The notes: generated by a model from the letters alone, not told the origin. DNA of 64,000 nucleotides from CAVTTH01 sp963737545 (GCA_963737545.1 CAVTTH010000006.1:231591-295590), one strand, 5' to 3'. Numbered from the stretch's first letter, positions 1 to 9,844 are shown. A program made the numbers and translations.

Positions 1-95
1 TAGCCTGTTGGTTCATTGATATTTCCCGAGTTTGCAGGCAGACATTTCAGGAAAGCTTGCAGTTTCGGCTGAGCGCCGTTTCGCAAAAAAATGCG
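1..95. other. window edge, no gene recognised
   Basis: This short stretch lies downstream of the acetate kinase remnant, which is transcribed away from it toward the window start. No coding or RNA feature was recognised. Confidence 0.4.
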
Positions 96-1352
96 TCATA
101 TATATAGAGAGGGGGTTCGGACCTGTTCCTTCCCATGGCTCAGGTTGGTGGAAGACCCGACCAACCGCCGCGTCTCGCGCATAATGGTCAAATCCTCGCG
201 GGTGGCGATTACAAGGATACGCGCGGTTGAAGCTGGCGTAGCGATGTCAGCGTCTGGGCGGCAATTTTCGTTAGCCGCTGCGTCCAGTTCCAGACCCAGG
301 TAGTTAAGCTTTTCGCAAACCCGCTGGCGGATTTCTGGCGAGCGCTTCGCCCACACCCGGCGGTAAACACTAAAGCATCGATCCCGCCGAGAGTAGCCGC
401 CATGGCCCCGATCGTTTTCACGATGCGATGGACATAAACGTCAACTGCAAGTCTCGCGTCGGGATTGTGCGCGAACTTCCGACAGAAGTTGCCGCAGATC
501 GGAAGATACGCCCGAAACCCCAAGTAAACCGGAGTTGTGGTTCAGAGCATTGTCGAGCTCTTCTACGTCCAGTCCCTTATGCCGTAAGAGGTAGATGAGT
601 ATACCCGGATCGACTGTGCCGCTGCGCGTCGCCATCATCAGTCCTTCCAATGGCGTAAAGCCCATCGACGTATCAATGCACACGCCGTCACGGACCGCCG
701 AGACCGACGCGCCGTTGCCCAGATGGGCAATAACGAGCCGCAGATCCCGTCGACCGATTCTCTTCGCCGCCTCGGCGCTGCAGTAAGAATGGCTCAGTCC
801 GTGGAAGCCATAACGGCGGATGCCCCATTCTCGTGTCCACTTTTGCGGCAGCGGATAGGTTCGGGCAGCCTCAGGCAACGTCGCATGAAAGGCAGTGTCG
901 AATGCCGCTACCTGTGGAACCTCTGGCAGAACACGCTCTACGGCGTTAATGCCGTCCAGGCTGGCTGGGTTGTGAAGCGGAGCCAGCTCTGCGAGTTCTT
1001 CGATGGTCCGCTTGACTTCGGTCGTGATAAGCACGGCAGAGGTGTAACGCTCGCCGCCATGCACCACGCGATGTCCTACAGCTCGCAGGTCTTCGGGACC
1101 TTGTAGAGCGGCTGATGATCCACGGAGCAAATCGTCGAGGATTCGAGCCACAGCATCAGTATGTTTTTCCAGCTCCAACTCCTCGCGGATTTCCGGCTGG
1201 TTTATTGCGCGAAAAACCAGTCGGGCTGGTTTTGTTAGCCAATCGATGCCACCGTCAGCCAGTAACACCTCGTCTTCTGCATCGAACAGGGTGAATTTGA
1301 GGCTGCTGGAGCCGGCGTTGCAAACGAGGATCTTAGTGGCTGTTTCTGGCAT
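96..1352 (-). pseudogene. ackA: acetate kinase, broken by two frameshifts
   Basis: Acetate kinase interconverts acetyl phosphate plus ADP with acetate plus ATP in the cytoplasm. The first 290 or so residues read cleanly: the N-terminal signature CNAGSSSLKF, the substrate-binding GHRVVHGGE, FDTAFHATLP, YGFHGLSHSY, the phosphate-binding HLGNGASVSAV and DTSMGFTPLEGLMMATRSGT. After SGVSSDLRQLLSEVRA the frame is lost near 465-490. Family sequence resumes in a second frame (LAVDVYVHRI, LGGIDALVFTAG) and, from about 345-375, in a third frame (SPEIRQRVCEKLNYLGLELD) that runs to the stop at 96. Rejoined, the product would be about 400 residues, the usual family length. No phosphotransacetylase or phosphoketolase partner is visible. 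The two indels are either sequence errors or true inactivation. The family identity is not in doubt. Confidence 0.9.
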
Positions 1353-1958
1353 CGCGGAGGTGGTTCCAAGTCAAAAGTAAAGACACGAGAGCCCTATCTG
1401 GCTCGTCGGATCTTGCGAAGTTCGCTGCAATAATTGCTGTGACGGACCCCCTATTTGCCGCGAGAGCGGGCGATCGGTCATGCCACCGGCAAGTAATCTG
1501 TACGTCATAGAGTTGGTCTATCTTTTTCTCTCGCTTTCGGGCGGCGACATTTCAGGAACCATGCAAACACGATCCGCTATGCAGACGTGATCGGCGTCCG
1601 GCATCCGGTAGGCCGCGTCCGCCTGCGCGATCTGCTGATCGAGCCGATTGGATGATGTTAGCATAACTGCAAGCGCCCCATCGCGCCCGCGCGTGCGCGA
1701 TCGATACGCGTCGGGCGGGCTGATATGGGATTCAAATCAAATGCGTCAAATGAAGCATTTGAATCATTTGGCCCTTGTCCTCGGTGTGTCTGGATCTATC
1801 AGGCCCGCGCATGGCTGCCCCGACAGGCGCCGTACCCAAGCTTTTACCAACACCGAACAATTGCGGAAAAGAAACTAAAGTGTTCCCGTTTATGTTCCCG
1901 TTCTATCTATTCCTGTCCGAATTTGAGCCAATTCCTCATAGTATTTACGAGGCAAATT
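1353..1958. other. 606-base intergenic gap
   Basis: No supportable gene lies between ackA and the tRNA. A short open run ending near 1653 gives a peptide without a start or recognisable family. The only clear structure is the nested dyad at 1738-1770, listed separately. Confidence 0.5.
1738..1770. promoter_or_regulatory. nested dyad of CAAATG / CATTTG
   Basis: The sequence is CAAATG-cg-TCAAATG-aag-CATTTGA-at-CATTTG: two CAAATG half-sites followed by two CATTTG half-sites, symmetric except for the cg/at spacers. It could be a double operator for a dimeric regulator or a hairpin. No regulator gene is adjacent and no T-run follows, so function is unknown. Confidence 0.35.
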
Positions 1959-2029
1959 AGCGGGTGAGGGGAATCGAACCCCCGTGTCCAGCTTGGGAAG
2001 CTGGCGTTCTACCATTGAACTACACCCGC
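1959..2029 (-). tRNA. tRNA-Gly (anticodon CCC)
   Basis: On the minus strand the acceptor arms GCGGGTG and CACCCGC pair over seven bases. The anticodon stem CCAGC/GCTGG encloses the loop TTCCCAA, giving anticodon CCC that reads GGG codons. The T arm carries GGTTCGATTCC. The 3' CCA is not encoded. It stands alone between the ackA gap and the pseudopilin gene. Confidence 0.93.
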
Positions 2030-2084
2030 GTGAGAATTTTCGATTGTCGATTGCTGATTTGCGATTTGCAAGCCGCGAACACAA

Positions 2085-2687
2085 TCACTGCCAAGAAACT
2101 ACGTCGTCGTCGTACACGCCGTTTTGCTTGTCGCCGGCAGCGGCTGTCGTGGCCCCACTTTGATCTTTTCCAAGTGACCAGGCAATGATGCCAGTCTGTA
2201 AGTCAGGGGTCGCCCCAGCGTGTGCCGTGTACGGATTGGCAACTCTACCCTCGTAGTCGCCGTCGATCTCAATGAGGTATGGCATTCCCCACGGATCAAA
2301 ATACTCGCCGGGCCTATCCCCAGTCCCACCAATCCCGCCTCGCGGATGGGCTGAATCTTTTACATCGGGTGGAGAAATGAAAACGATCTGTTTTGGATTG
2401 AGTGCTGCAGAGAGCCCCCGAAGCGCGTTAAGGAGGCTTGCATTGGGCGCTCCAGCGGTCCCGTAGATCGTATCGTTGGCTGCGCCAGTCGGCAGCGGAT
2501 ACTTCCCGTACTCGGTGTAAAAGGCATTCACCGCGGTGACGATTTGGGTGAGGTCGTTTTTCGCCTGCGTTCTCTTTGCCTGATCCTGGACGCCGCGAAA
2601 CACGGGAAAGAGCAATCCCATCAACACGACGATGATGGCGATGACGACGAGCAGCTCGATCAACGTGAACGCTTGCCGATTTTGCAT
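2085..2687 (-). CDS. type II secretion / type IV pilus pseudopilin (GspG-like)
   Basis: A 200-residue pseudopilin. The prepilin cleavage and methylation motif sits right after the start, in MQNRQAFTLIELLVVIAI: a short leader, an aliphatic helix, and Glu at position 5 of the mature FTLIE. Start 2687 was chosen because it places this motif at the extreme N terminus; an upstream in-frame ATG would give an unusually long leader. The rest is a globular periplasmic head with YTEYGKYPLP and FDPWGMPYLIEIDGDYEG, typical of Verrucomicrobiota and Planctomycetota GspG-like proteins. It would be inserted in the inner membrane and processed by prepilin peptidase. No other secretion genes lie nearby, so it is an orphan whose partners must be elsewhere. 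Confidence 0.88.
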   Translation of the reverse strand: MQNRQAFTLIELLVVIAIIVVLMGLLFPVFRGVQDQAKRTQAKNDLTQIVTAVNAFYTEYGKYPLPTGAANDTIYGTAGAPNASLLNALRGLSAALNPKQIVFISPPDVKDSAHPRGGIGGTGDRPGEYFDPWGMPYLIEIDGDYEGRVANPYTAHAGATPDLQTGIIAWSLGKDQSGATTAAAGDKQNGVYDDDVVSWQ

Positions 2688-2810
2688 GGCAAGCGCAGTC
2701 TTAACACGACCAGCGGTGGCGCGCAGCAAAACTCTCCGCCTAGTTTACGATATCGCCGGCGAATCGCAGCGCGCGATTGAAAACCCGAAAATGCAAGTCA
2801 CACTTGCCGC

Positions 2811-5051
2811 GTGCAAAATCCGGGTGATTTCGATCGGGGCAGGCTAAATTCCTTTAAGGGTCTGCTGTTCGTCCTGTTTTTCATTTCGGGCTTTTGCGGC
2901 CTTCTTTACCAGGTGATCTGGACCCGGATGGCGTTCGCGTCCTTTGGAATTATCACTCCCGTCCTGTCGGTCGTCATTTCGGTATTCATGCTCGGCCTTG
3001 CTCTTGGCTCGTGGGCGGGCGGCCGATGGGTTGCGCGATTGAAGGCGATGACGGGAGGATCCGCCATCGTCCTCTACGGATGTGTGGAATTGATGATTGC
3101 GATTGGGGCGTTCGCCGTTCCCAAATTGTTTGCGCTCGGTGAGCAATTGTTGTTGACCAGCGGAGAGGCCGATTCCCTTCGTTACCTTGTCCTTTCGGCT
3201 CTTGTTCTCTTCTTTTCCATCCTGCCATGGTGCTTTTTCATGGGCGCGACGTTCCCGCTGATGATGGCGTTCATTCGCGAACGGGATTCGAAGAGTTCGC
3301 GAAGCTTCAGTTATTTGTACCTGGCCAATGTGTTGGGAGCGATGAGCGGAGCGATTTTGACCGGGCTGGTCTTAATAGAGCTCTTTGGGTTTCATAAGAC
3401 CCTTCGCTTCGCCGCTGCCGGCAATCTCTTCATTGCTCTGATCAGTTTCTGGCTGGGATGGAAGCGCGGCGCGCTTGCTTCCGATCGAACGAAACGGGAC
3501 GAACCGGCTGACATTGGTTTCTCGCTGGCAGACCTGGGCGCACCACGTTGGATGATCAATGCGATTCTTTTCTCAACCGGCTTTAGCGCCATGGCTATGG
3601 AAGTAGTTTGGGCGCGCGCCTTCACGCCCGTTCTAAGGACGCAAGTCTACTCCTTTGCCCTAATCCTGTTCACGTATCTCGGGGCCACTTTTGCCGGTTC
3701 CCTTTGGTATCGGCTTGATCTTCGCAAAGGCAGATCGCGATCGCTGGCGGACTTGATTTCATTGAGCGCGCTTGCCGCACTCATTCCGGTGCTGGTAAAC
3801 GACCCGCGCGTTGTCAATTTGGTTTGGACGGGGATGATTGACATGCGAAGCGCGATGCTGATCCTGCTTAGCATCTGCCCACTCTGCGCGGCTCTCGGAT
3901 ACCTGACGCCGGCGTTGATCGACAAGTACTCCGGCGGACAGCCAGCCGCAGCCGGCCGGGCTTATGCGCTGAACGTGTTGGGGTGCATTCTCGGCCCCCT
4001 CTTCGCCTCCTACCTTTTATTGCCGTGGATGAACGAGGGCCATGCTCTCGCCATCCTGGCCGCGCCATTTTTCTTGTTCTACGTTTTGCTCTGCCAACGA
4101 TTGCCGCTGATGCGGCGAGTGATCTGGGGAACGGCTGCTCTTGCTGCTCTCGGCACGAGTCTGTTTGTTTCCCGGAACTTCGAGTCATTGCTCCTCAACG
4201 AAGAAAAGAATATCACCATTCGCCGTGATTATGCAGCGTCGGTCATCTCTTACGGAGCAGGCTTCACGAGAAGATTACTCGTTAACGGCGTTGGCATGAC
4301 CGTGCTCACGCCGGACACGAAGTTCATGTCGCATCTCCCGCTCGCGTTCCACAAGGGCAAACCGAAATCCGCGCTCGTCATTTGTTTCGGGATGGGGACG
4401 AGCTATCGCTCGGCTCTAAGCTGGAATGTCGATACGACGGTGGTGGAGCTGGTACCGAGCGTGACGAAAGCGTTTGGATTCTATCATGACGATGCCGCGC
4501 AGGTGCTGGCCAACCCGCTCGGACACATTGTCATCGATGACGGACGTCGCTACCTCAAACGCACCTCTGCCAAGTACGACGTGATTGTTATCGATCCACC
4601 GCCTCCCATCGAAGCTGCCGGATCCAGCCTTCTTTATTCCGACGAGTTCTATCAATTGATCAAACAACACTTGAATCCGGATGGAATTCTCCAGGCGTGG
4701 ATTCCTCTCGCCGAACGTCCGGTGCAGGACGCGGTCGTGCGATCGTTGCAGGATTCATTTCCTTACGTCCGCTGCTTTGGTTCAATCAGGCATTACGGTC
4801 TTCATTTTCTTGCCTCGATGCAGCCGATCGAGGCGTTCAATTCCACCGAATTGATCATGCGCATGCCAGAAGCGGCCAGGAACGACTTGCTCGAGTGGGC
4901 TTCGACGATGTCGCCAGCGGCTTATCTTGGGGAGGCTGTCTGGGACGAACGTTTCATGCTCGAACTGCTCAACCCCGATCCATCGATTCGCATCACCGAC
5001 GATCGACCATTTAATGAATATTTTTTGATGCGCCGGCTAAGGTTTGACTGA
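2811..5051 (+). CDS. membrane-fused spermidine-synthase-like methyltransferase-fold protein
   Basis: A 746-residue protein starting with GTG. About the first 460 residues are a multi-span membrane region with repeated hydrophobic helices (FISGFCGLLYQVIWTRM, SVVISVFMLGLALGSWAGG). The C-terminal 270 residues are a polyamine-synthase/Rossmann domain: LVICFGMGTSYRSAL (nucleotide-binding loop), VVELVPSV, IDDGRRYL, DVIVIDPPPP and LYSDEFYQLI. This fused MFS/SpeE-like architecture is widespread, but its substrate is usually unknown. The residues that would define a true aminopropyltransferase cannot be confirmed here, so it is not called SpeE. The gene converges on DUF2851, with 22 bases between the stops. 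Confidence 0.85.
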   Translation: MQNPGDFDRGRLNSFKGLLFVLFFISGFCGLLYQVIWTRMAFASFGIITPVLSVVISVFMLGLALGSWAGGRWVARLKAMTGGSAIVLYGCVELMIAIGAFAVPKLFALGEQLLLTSGEADSLRYLVLSALVLFFSILPWCFFMGATFPLMMAFIRERDSKSSRSFSYLYLANVLGAMSGAILTGLVLIELFGFHKTLRFAAAGNLFIALISFWLGWKRGALASDRTKRDEPADIGFSLADLGAPRWMINAILFSTGFSAMAMEVVWARAFTPVLRTQVYSFALILFTYLGATFAGSLWYRLDLRKGRSRSLADLISLSALAALIPVLVNDPRVVNLVWTGMIDMRSAMLILLSICPLCAALGYLTPALIDKYSGGQPAAAGRAYALNVLGCILGPLFASYLLLPWMNEGHALAILAAPFFLFYVLLCQRLPLMRRVIWGTAALAALGTSLFVSRNFESLLLNEEKNITIRRDYAASVISYGAGFTRRLLVNGVGMTVLTPDTKFMSHLPLAFHKGKPKSALVICFGMGTSYRSALSWNVDTTVVELVPSVTKAFGFYHDDAAQVLANPLGHIVIDDGRRYLKRTSAKYDVIVIDPPPPIEAAGSSLLYSDEFYQLIKQHLNPDGILQAWIPLAERPVQDAVVRSLQDSFPYVRCFGSIRHYGLHFLASMQPIEAFNSTELIMRMPEAARNDLLEWASTMSPAAYLGEAVWDERFMLELLNPDPSIRITDDRPFNEYFLMRRLRFD

Positions 5052-5073
5052 CGCGGAGCTGTCCTGGTCGATC

Positions 5074-6468
5074 TTACCAGCGCCACTTCTGCATCTGCTC
5101 CGGGAACGGACAGTGTGCGCAATCGGAATTGTCCCGCAGGCAAAAGTCTTCGTAGATCTGCAGCAGACCCTGCTGCTGGGCGACGGTTTTCATGAAAAGC
5201 GGCCGCCGCGTGTCGTTGCCAAAGAGTCGTGTCGCCGCGGTCTCGAGGCGGCGATTCGATAATTGTGCCGGCAGTTTCGCAAAGTCTGGCCAGACATCCC
5301 GGCTCTCCGCAAGAAAGAAGGGAAAGAGAACGTTGGCGAGAATATCGGCAATGCGGGCATCGCCGATTAACGCCATTTCTTTCGGAGATGCATCCGAAAG
5401 AAGGGTGTAGTGAAAATTCCAAAACGGATGCTGCAAGCCAAGGAAGAAATTTCGCGCGGCTGATCCTTCAGTCTTACCTAACGACTTGATGAAAGCGGGC
5501 CATTTCCGGACGAGCGCGGCAAGCGCAGCCAGCCGACGCTGCGGATGATTGAGCGGTCGCGCTCCGCCGAGACGCCACAGTTTTGCCGGCAACACCAGCC
5601 GTTCCAAATCGTCGCGATGAGGCCACCATCGATCCCACAAAGTCCGGACGTAACCGCGCGTGGCCGTTTCGTAAACACCGAGATCGGGCGCTGAGAGAAA
5701 GCCAGCCACCCCGAAAATCAGGGCCTCGGCATCGTCGGATTCGCGACGCAGAAACTTCAGCGACAGCCGTTGCGCGAGAAGCGCAAACGGAAGCTTGTTC
5801 TGTTTGTAACCAAGAGCCGTCGCTACTTCTTGAAAGAGCGCTTCGTCCCGGCCGTGACTTTCTGCCACGCGATGAAAATGCGCGGCTTTCCGCCGGAGGC
5901 GAAACCGGGCCGCGCCATCGAGAACGCTGCAAATTCTTTCCTCGGCCAGATCTTTGAGTGGCGCCTGACAACGACCGGGGCGCGCCAGCGGAACACTCGT
6001 GGCAAACGTCTCCTCAAGTGTGCTCGGGTCGACGCGCACCTGAACAACATTGCGGTTCGATTTTGTGCGGGAAAAGAATGCCCGTGTTCCGGCGTTCACG
6101 AAAACGTGCAGCACGGTGTCTTCGAACGCTGGATTGGTGGCATGGCCGTGTGTCTCCCAACTGCGATCGCTCAGATCAAATTCGATGCTTCCGCGGATGG
6201 CATCGCCGCCGTTCAAGCGAACCGCGGCTTCGCGAAAATCAGGACCCGATTCATGGTTCCACGTCCCAAATTGGACAATCTCAACTTCATCACCGGCGGT
6301 GGTCTGGAAGCGGCGGCCGAAATCGCCCGCGAACCAGCGTGCTTGCAGCTCAAGCTCGGTCGGAGAGCGGGCGGGCGGAAAAAGCGCTCGCTCACGGATG
6401 TGAATCCGCTGGCGAATCTGCGCGTAGCGCTCTGCAGATGAAGACACGTGCGCCACACGCCACTCCAA
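5074..6468 (-). CDS. DUF2851 family protein
   Basis: A 464-residue intact protein matching the DUF2851 family, found in Bacteroidota and Verrucomicrobiota and of unknown function. N-terminal family features are LQARWFAGDFGRRFQTTAGD and IVQFGTWNHESGPDFREAAV; the latter resembles a restriction-endonuclease-like fold. It ends in a Cys cluster, CLRDNSDCAHCPF (C-x7-C-x2-C), that could bind metal. One in-frame copy of the window-wide motif TCGTTAGG encodes Ser-Leu-Gly at 5477-5484. It is 9 bases from the next minus-strand gene, DUF4126, and the two probably form a unit. Confidence 0.85.
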   Translation of the reverse strand: MEWRVAHVSSSAERYAQIRQRIHIRERALFPPARSPTELELQARWFAGDFGRRFQTTAGDEVEIVQFGTWNHESGPDFREAAVRLNGGDAIRGSIEFDLSDRSWETHGHATNPAFEDTVLHVFVNAGTRAFFSRTKSNRNVVQVRVDPSTLEETFATSVPLARPGRCQAPLKDLAEERICSVLDGAARFRLRRKAAHFHRVAESHGRDEALFQEVATALGYKQNKLPFALLAQRLSLKFLRRESDDAEALIFGVAGFLSAPDLGVYETATRGYVRTLWDRWWPHRDDLERLVLPAKLWRLGGARPLNHPQRRLAALAALVRKWPAFIKSLGKTEGSAARNFFLGLQHPFWNFHYTLLSDASPKEMALIGDARIADILANVLFPFFLAESRDVWPDFAKLPAQLSNRRLETAATRLFGNDTRRPLFMKTVAQQQGLLQIYEDFCLRDNSDCAHCPFPEQMQKWRW

Positions 6469-6477
6469 AAGGATTCG

Positions 6478-7569
6478 TTAGGCGTTTCTGTCCGCGGTTG
6501 TAGCTGCCTCCGCCTCGGAGGTGGCGAATTTGGATTCCACAACCGGAACGACCGTTTCGACTACGGGTTCGCGCATCCGGTGCTGCAAGTATTCAACGAT
6601 TTGTTCGACGGTGGAGGCGCGGGAACGATCGAAAAGGAAAAGATATTGCGAGCGTTTCCCCGGCGCGGAAAACATGCACAGATTCTCAGAAAGGAATTTC
6701 GGCTCCCGCGCAAAGGTCAAGCCATCCAGGTCGATTGTCTTGGCAAATCCGCGCCCGCCCTTGCGCGCGACGAAAACCAGTTTCCGCGGCTCTTCGTTAG
6801 TCGCGACGAGCGCGCCAAAAAGATTCGCGGGAATGCGTCGCCCGCGTGCACTCAAACAAGGCGCGGCCCAGGCGATCGTTTCCCCGAGCACGTTCTCGCG
6901 GGCGAAAATCGCGGCGAGCCGGGAAGGCAGAACAATCTGGAGCGAAGCCGCCGCACGGGAATCGGCCGGGCCGTTCAGCTTCTTAAACGCGAGCCAGATT
7001 TTTGCTTTCATCGCCCGCAGGATTTTCGGCGCGAAGTAAATGAAGGTTGCGATCGCCAACGCAAAAACCACGAGCGCCCAGACCGGGTTGTAATGGATCA
7101 GCGCCAGGCCGCCCAGAACGGCGGCGTCTTCGCCGAGGCTGAGCGCGATGTTCGAGAACGGTTCCGGTGACGCATTGGCTGCAAGTCGCGTGGTGGATTT
7201 GGCTGTGTGGGTCATCAGGCTTGTGGTTCCCGCGAGCAAAGCGGCGATCACGGTCAGTGCCGGGCTGGAATGGCCGAGGACCTGGATGGCGAGCAAGGCG
7301 CCGCCGATGGGACGAATGACGGTATGAACAGCATCCCAGGCGGAATCGATCCACGGAATCTTGTCGGCAAAGAATTCGAGGAAATAAAGAACGCCGGCGA
7401 CGGTGACGATGACTGGGTTGCCGAGCACTTCGAGCGACTGATAGGCGGGCGAAAGAACGATCCAATGCTGATTAATCGCGAGTCCGGTGACGAAGACCGT
7501 GAGATAAAGATTAATGCCGGCGAGGCAGGCGAGGCCCAGCGCGACGCCGAGCAAATTGAGCTCTTTCAC
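6478..7569 (-). CDS. DUF4126 family membrane protein
   Basis: A protein of about 363 residues. The GTG start at 7569 was chosen because residues upstream come from a palindromic repeat arm and the leader of the divergent serS. From KELNLLGVALGLACLAGINLYLT onward the sequence matches DUF4126 inner-membrane proteins. There are about five hydrophobic segments in the first 200 residues, followed by a soluble, basic C-terminal half (KLVFVARKGGRGFAKTI, SQYLFLFDR). Family function is unknown. The stop codon TAA is embedded in the motif GCCTAACGA. Confidence 0.82.
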   Translation of the reverse strand: MKELNLLGVALGLACLAGINLYLTVFVTGLAINQHWIVLSPAYQSLEVLGNPVIVTVAGVLYFLEFFADKIPWIDSAWDAVHTVIRPIGGALLAIQVLGHSSPALTVIAALLAGTTSLMTHTAKSTTRLAANASPEPFSNIALSLGEDAAVLGGLALIHYNPVWALVVFALAIATFIYFAPKILRAMKAKIWLAFKKLNGPADSRAAASLQIVLPSRLAAIFARENVLGETIAWAAPCLSARGRRIPANLFGALVATNEEPRKLVFVARKGGRGFAKTIDLDGLTFAREPKFLSENLCMFSAPGKRSQYLFLFDRSRASTVEQIVEYLQHRMREPVVETVVPVVESKFATSEAEAATTADRNA

Positions 7570-7593
7570 GGGGAAATTATGAGCGATTTGCGG

Positions 7594-7630
7594 GTCATGT
7601 CGAGCGAAGTCGAGACATCCCGTGCGAAGC
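7594..7630. repeat. single arm of a TCGAGCGAAGTCGAGA-type repeat
   Basis: The sequence gtcatgtcgagcgaagtcga, continuing gacatccc, resembles one arm of the larger palindrome between pheS and pheT at 57418-57507. It sits in the short divergent interval between DUF4126 and serS. Confidence 0.5.
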
Positions 7631-7672
7631 GTTGGTTGCCGTCGAGGGCGGCGGCCTCTACAATCTCCGGCC

Positions 7673-8954
7673 ATGCTCGACATTCGACTGATTCGCGAAC
7701 AGCCCGACTTCGTGAAAGAACGGCTGGCGACTCGCGGTGGCGATGACGTGGCGAGGATCGATGAAGTGCTGCGAGTCGGATGCCGAGCGTCGCAAAGCGG
7801 AGACGGCGCTGCAACAGCTCAATGCCGATCGCAAGCAGCTTGAGCAAAGAGATCGGTGGGAAACGCAGCCGCGGCGAAGCTCCGACAGAATTGGAGATGA
7901 ACGTTCGCGAAATCGGCGATCAAGATTGCGCTCCTGAACGCGACAAACTGTCCGAGCGGACGAGCACCAGCAGAATTTGCTTCTTCGAAATTCCAAATCT
8001 TCCGCACGCGAATGTGCCGGTCGGAAAAGATGCGAGCGACAATCCGGTGGTGCGGAGCTGGGGCGAGAAGCCGGCGCTTGGCGGCGCGGTTTTGGATCAT
8101 GTCGCGCTCGGGACGCGAAGTTGAAGCTCTTCGATCTCGAACGCGCTGCGAAACTGAGCGGGAGCGGGTTCATTTGTTTTACCGGGCAGGGCGCGAGACT
8201 GGAGCGCGCGCTGATTCAGTTCATGCTCGATCTGCACACACGCGAACATGGCTACCTCGAAATCAGTCCGCCATTTCTCGTCCGGCGCGATTGCATGATC
8301 GGCACGACGCAGTTGCCGAAGTTTGAGGCGGACATGTATGGCCTGGAAGAGAACCAGTTGTTTCTCGCGCCGACCGCGGAGGTGCCGGTGACAAATTTTC
8401 ATCGCGAAGAAATCTTGAGCGCGACCGAGCTTCCGAAAAAGTTTGTCGCCTACACGCCCTGTTTCCGGCGCGAAGCGGGATCGGCCGGGCGGGAAACGCG
8501 CGGGATCATTCGCGTGCATCAGTTCGACAAGGTGGAGCTGGTGAAAATCACGACGCCGGAGAATTCCTATGCCGAACATGAAGTCGCTGACGGCAGACGC
8601 GGAGCGCGGTTTTGCAGATTGCTCGGCCTGCATTATCGCGTGATCGAACTTTGCACCGGTGATCTCGGTTTTGGCTCGGCCAAGACCTACGACATCGAGG
8701 TCTGGTCGCCAGGCCAGGATGCATATCTGGAAGTTTCGAGCTGCTCGAACTTCGAAGATTTTCAGGCGCGCCGGATGAATCTTCGCTTCAAGGATGCCGA
8801 CGGGAAGAATCGCTTTTGCCACACCCTGAACGGTTCGGGTCTGGCGTTGCCGCGGCTGTTCGCCGCGCTGATTGAAAGCGGCCAGCAGGCTGATGGTTCG
8901 ATTCGGCTGCCGGAAAAGCTCCAGCCATATTTTGGAGCGGCGGAGATACGCTAG
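7673..8954 (+). pseudogene. serS: seryl-tRNA synthetase, disrupted by many indels
   Basis: SerRS charges tRNA-Ser with serine. The start is clear (MLDIRLIREQPDFVKERLATRGGD), and so are the class II catalytic motifs: motif 2 region FRREAGSAGRETRGIIRVHQ and motif 3 region NGSGLALPRLFAALIESGQQ. In between, family sequence jumps repeatedly between frames: near 7778 (to DAERRKAETALQQL), 7840 (to SKEIGGKRSRGEAP), 7930-7980 (several; IPNLPHANVPVGKDASDNP), 8115 (to KLKLFDLERAAKLSGSGF), and around 8580-8640, where SLTADAER and RLLGLHYRVIELCTGDLGFG are in different frames. At least seven indels are needed in 1.28 kb, far more than in intact neighbours. SerS is essential, so this is either a locally bad sequence or a dead second copy. 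Its stop overlaps that of DUF72 by four bases. Confidence 0.9.
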
Positions 8955-9844
8955 ACCGAAGGCGGGGGTTCCGCGAAGAGATCAAGCTGGCGGCGGTCTG
9001 ACGACAACGCGGTTTCCTCCGAGGAGGGAAGCGGAAGCTCAAAGCCAAGGCGATGAGCCAGTCGCTGACATGTTTCCGGCGCGTAACCTTCGAAGTGGTT
9101 GCTCACGAATGTCCAGACGCTGCGCGAATCAGCCAGATGCCGATCGATTTTGAGCGACCAGCTTTCGAGCGCCGCTTCCCGCTTCCAGAGAAGCTTGCCG
9201 TAACGATGGATGCGCCCACCATCGCGATCGTATTTCGTCCCGTAATCGCCGAGCAATCGGAGATAAAGAAAATCAGTTGTCTTGGGCAGAAACTCGAAAG
9301 GCGCGAGATTGCGCTCGTTCAGGGGACTGGTATCGGCCCACACCCAGCAAATGCGATGTTTCTCAAGAAGCCGAATAACCTGCGGCCGATGCCAGCCCGG
9401 ATGGCGAAACTCGATGGCGAAGCGAAAATCTCGAGGAAGCTGCCGCAGAAAATTGCGGAGAGCTGATCTGCCGGCGGCGGGAGCGAACGAAGGGGGCAAC
9501 TGAATGAGAATGACATGGAGTTTCGAAGCGAGTGGTTCCATCGCACGGAGGAACGCGGTGAATTCTGTCGAACAATCCCGGAGGCGGCAGGCGTGGGTGA
9601 TCTCTCGTGGCAGGCGGCAGGCAAAACGAAAATCGGCTGGAGTAATCTCGGCCCAGCGAAGCACCCTTTCCGGAGCAGGTGCGTGATAGAAGGTCGACTC
9701 GATCTCGACCGCGGGAAAATAGCGCGAATAGAATTCCAGCCATTGGGTCTCCGGCAAATCCGGCGGATAGAAAGCGCCGCGCCATTCTTCGAAACTCCAG
9801 GCGCAAACGCCGATGCGAATCTTTTGCTGATCGGTTAGATTCAA
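8951..9844 (-). CDS. DUF72 (YecE-like) TIM-barrel protein
   Basis: An intact protein of 297 residues. Family landmarks are IRIGVCAWSFEEWRGAFYPP at the start, YSRYFPAVEIESTFYHAP, AIEFRHPGWH and FLYLRLLGDYG. DUF72 proteins adopt a TIM-barrel fold related to xylose isomerase/AP endonuclease; the biochemical function is not established. The C terminus, SSDRRQLDLFAEPP, resembles a DnaN clamp-binding peptide (QLDLF), which would fit a DNA-related role, but this is an inference from six residues. Convergent with serS. Confidence 0.85.
   Translation of the reverse strand: MNLTDQQKIRIGVCAWSFEEWRGAFYPPDLPETQWLEFYSRYFPAVEIESTFYHAPAPERVLRWAEITPADFRFACRLPREITHACRLRDCSTEFTAFLRAMEPLASKLHVILIQLPPSFAPAAGRSALRNFLRQLPRDFRFAIEFRHPGWHRPQVIRLLEKHRICWVWADTSPLNERNLAPFEFLPKTTDFLYLRLLGDYGTKYDRDGGRIHRYGKLLWKREAALESWSLKIDRHLADSRSVWTFVSNHFEGYAPETCQRLAHRLGFELPLPSSEETALSSDRRQLDLFAEPPPSV

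Noticed and set aside
1585..1653. An in-frame peptide run (IRYADVIGVRHPVG...RLRDLL) in the ackA-tRNA gap
   Set aside because: No start, no stop-bounded gene of useful length and no family match by eye.
8951..9844. DUF72 gene as a true AP endonuclease
   Set aside because: Fold relation only; no catalytic set could be confirmed, so it was left as DUF72.
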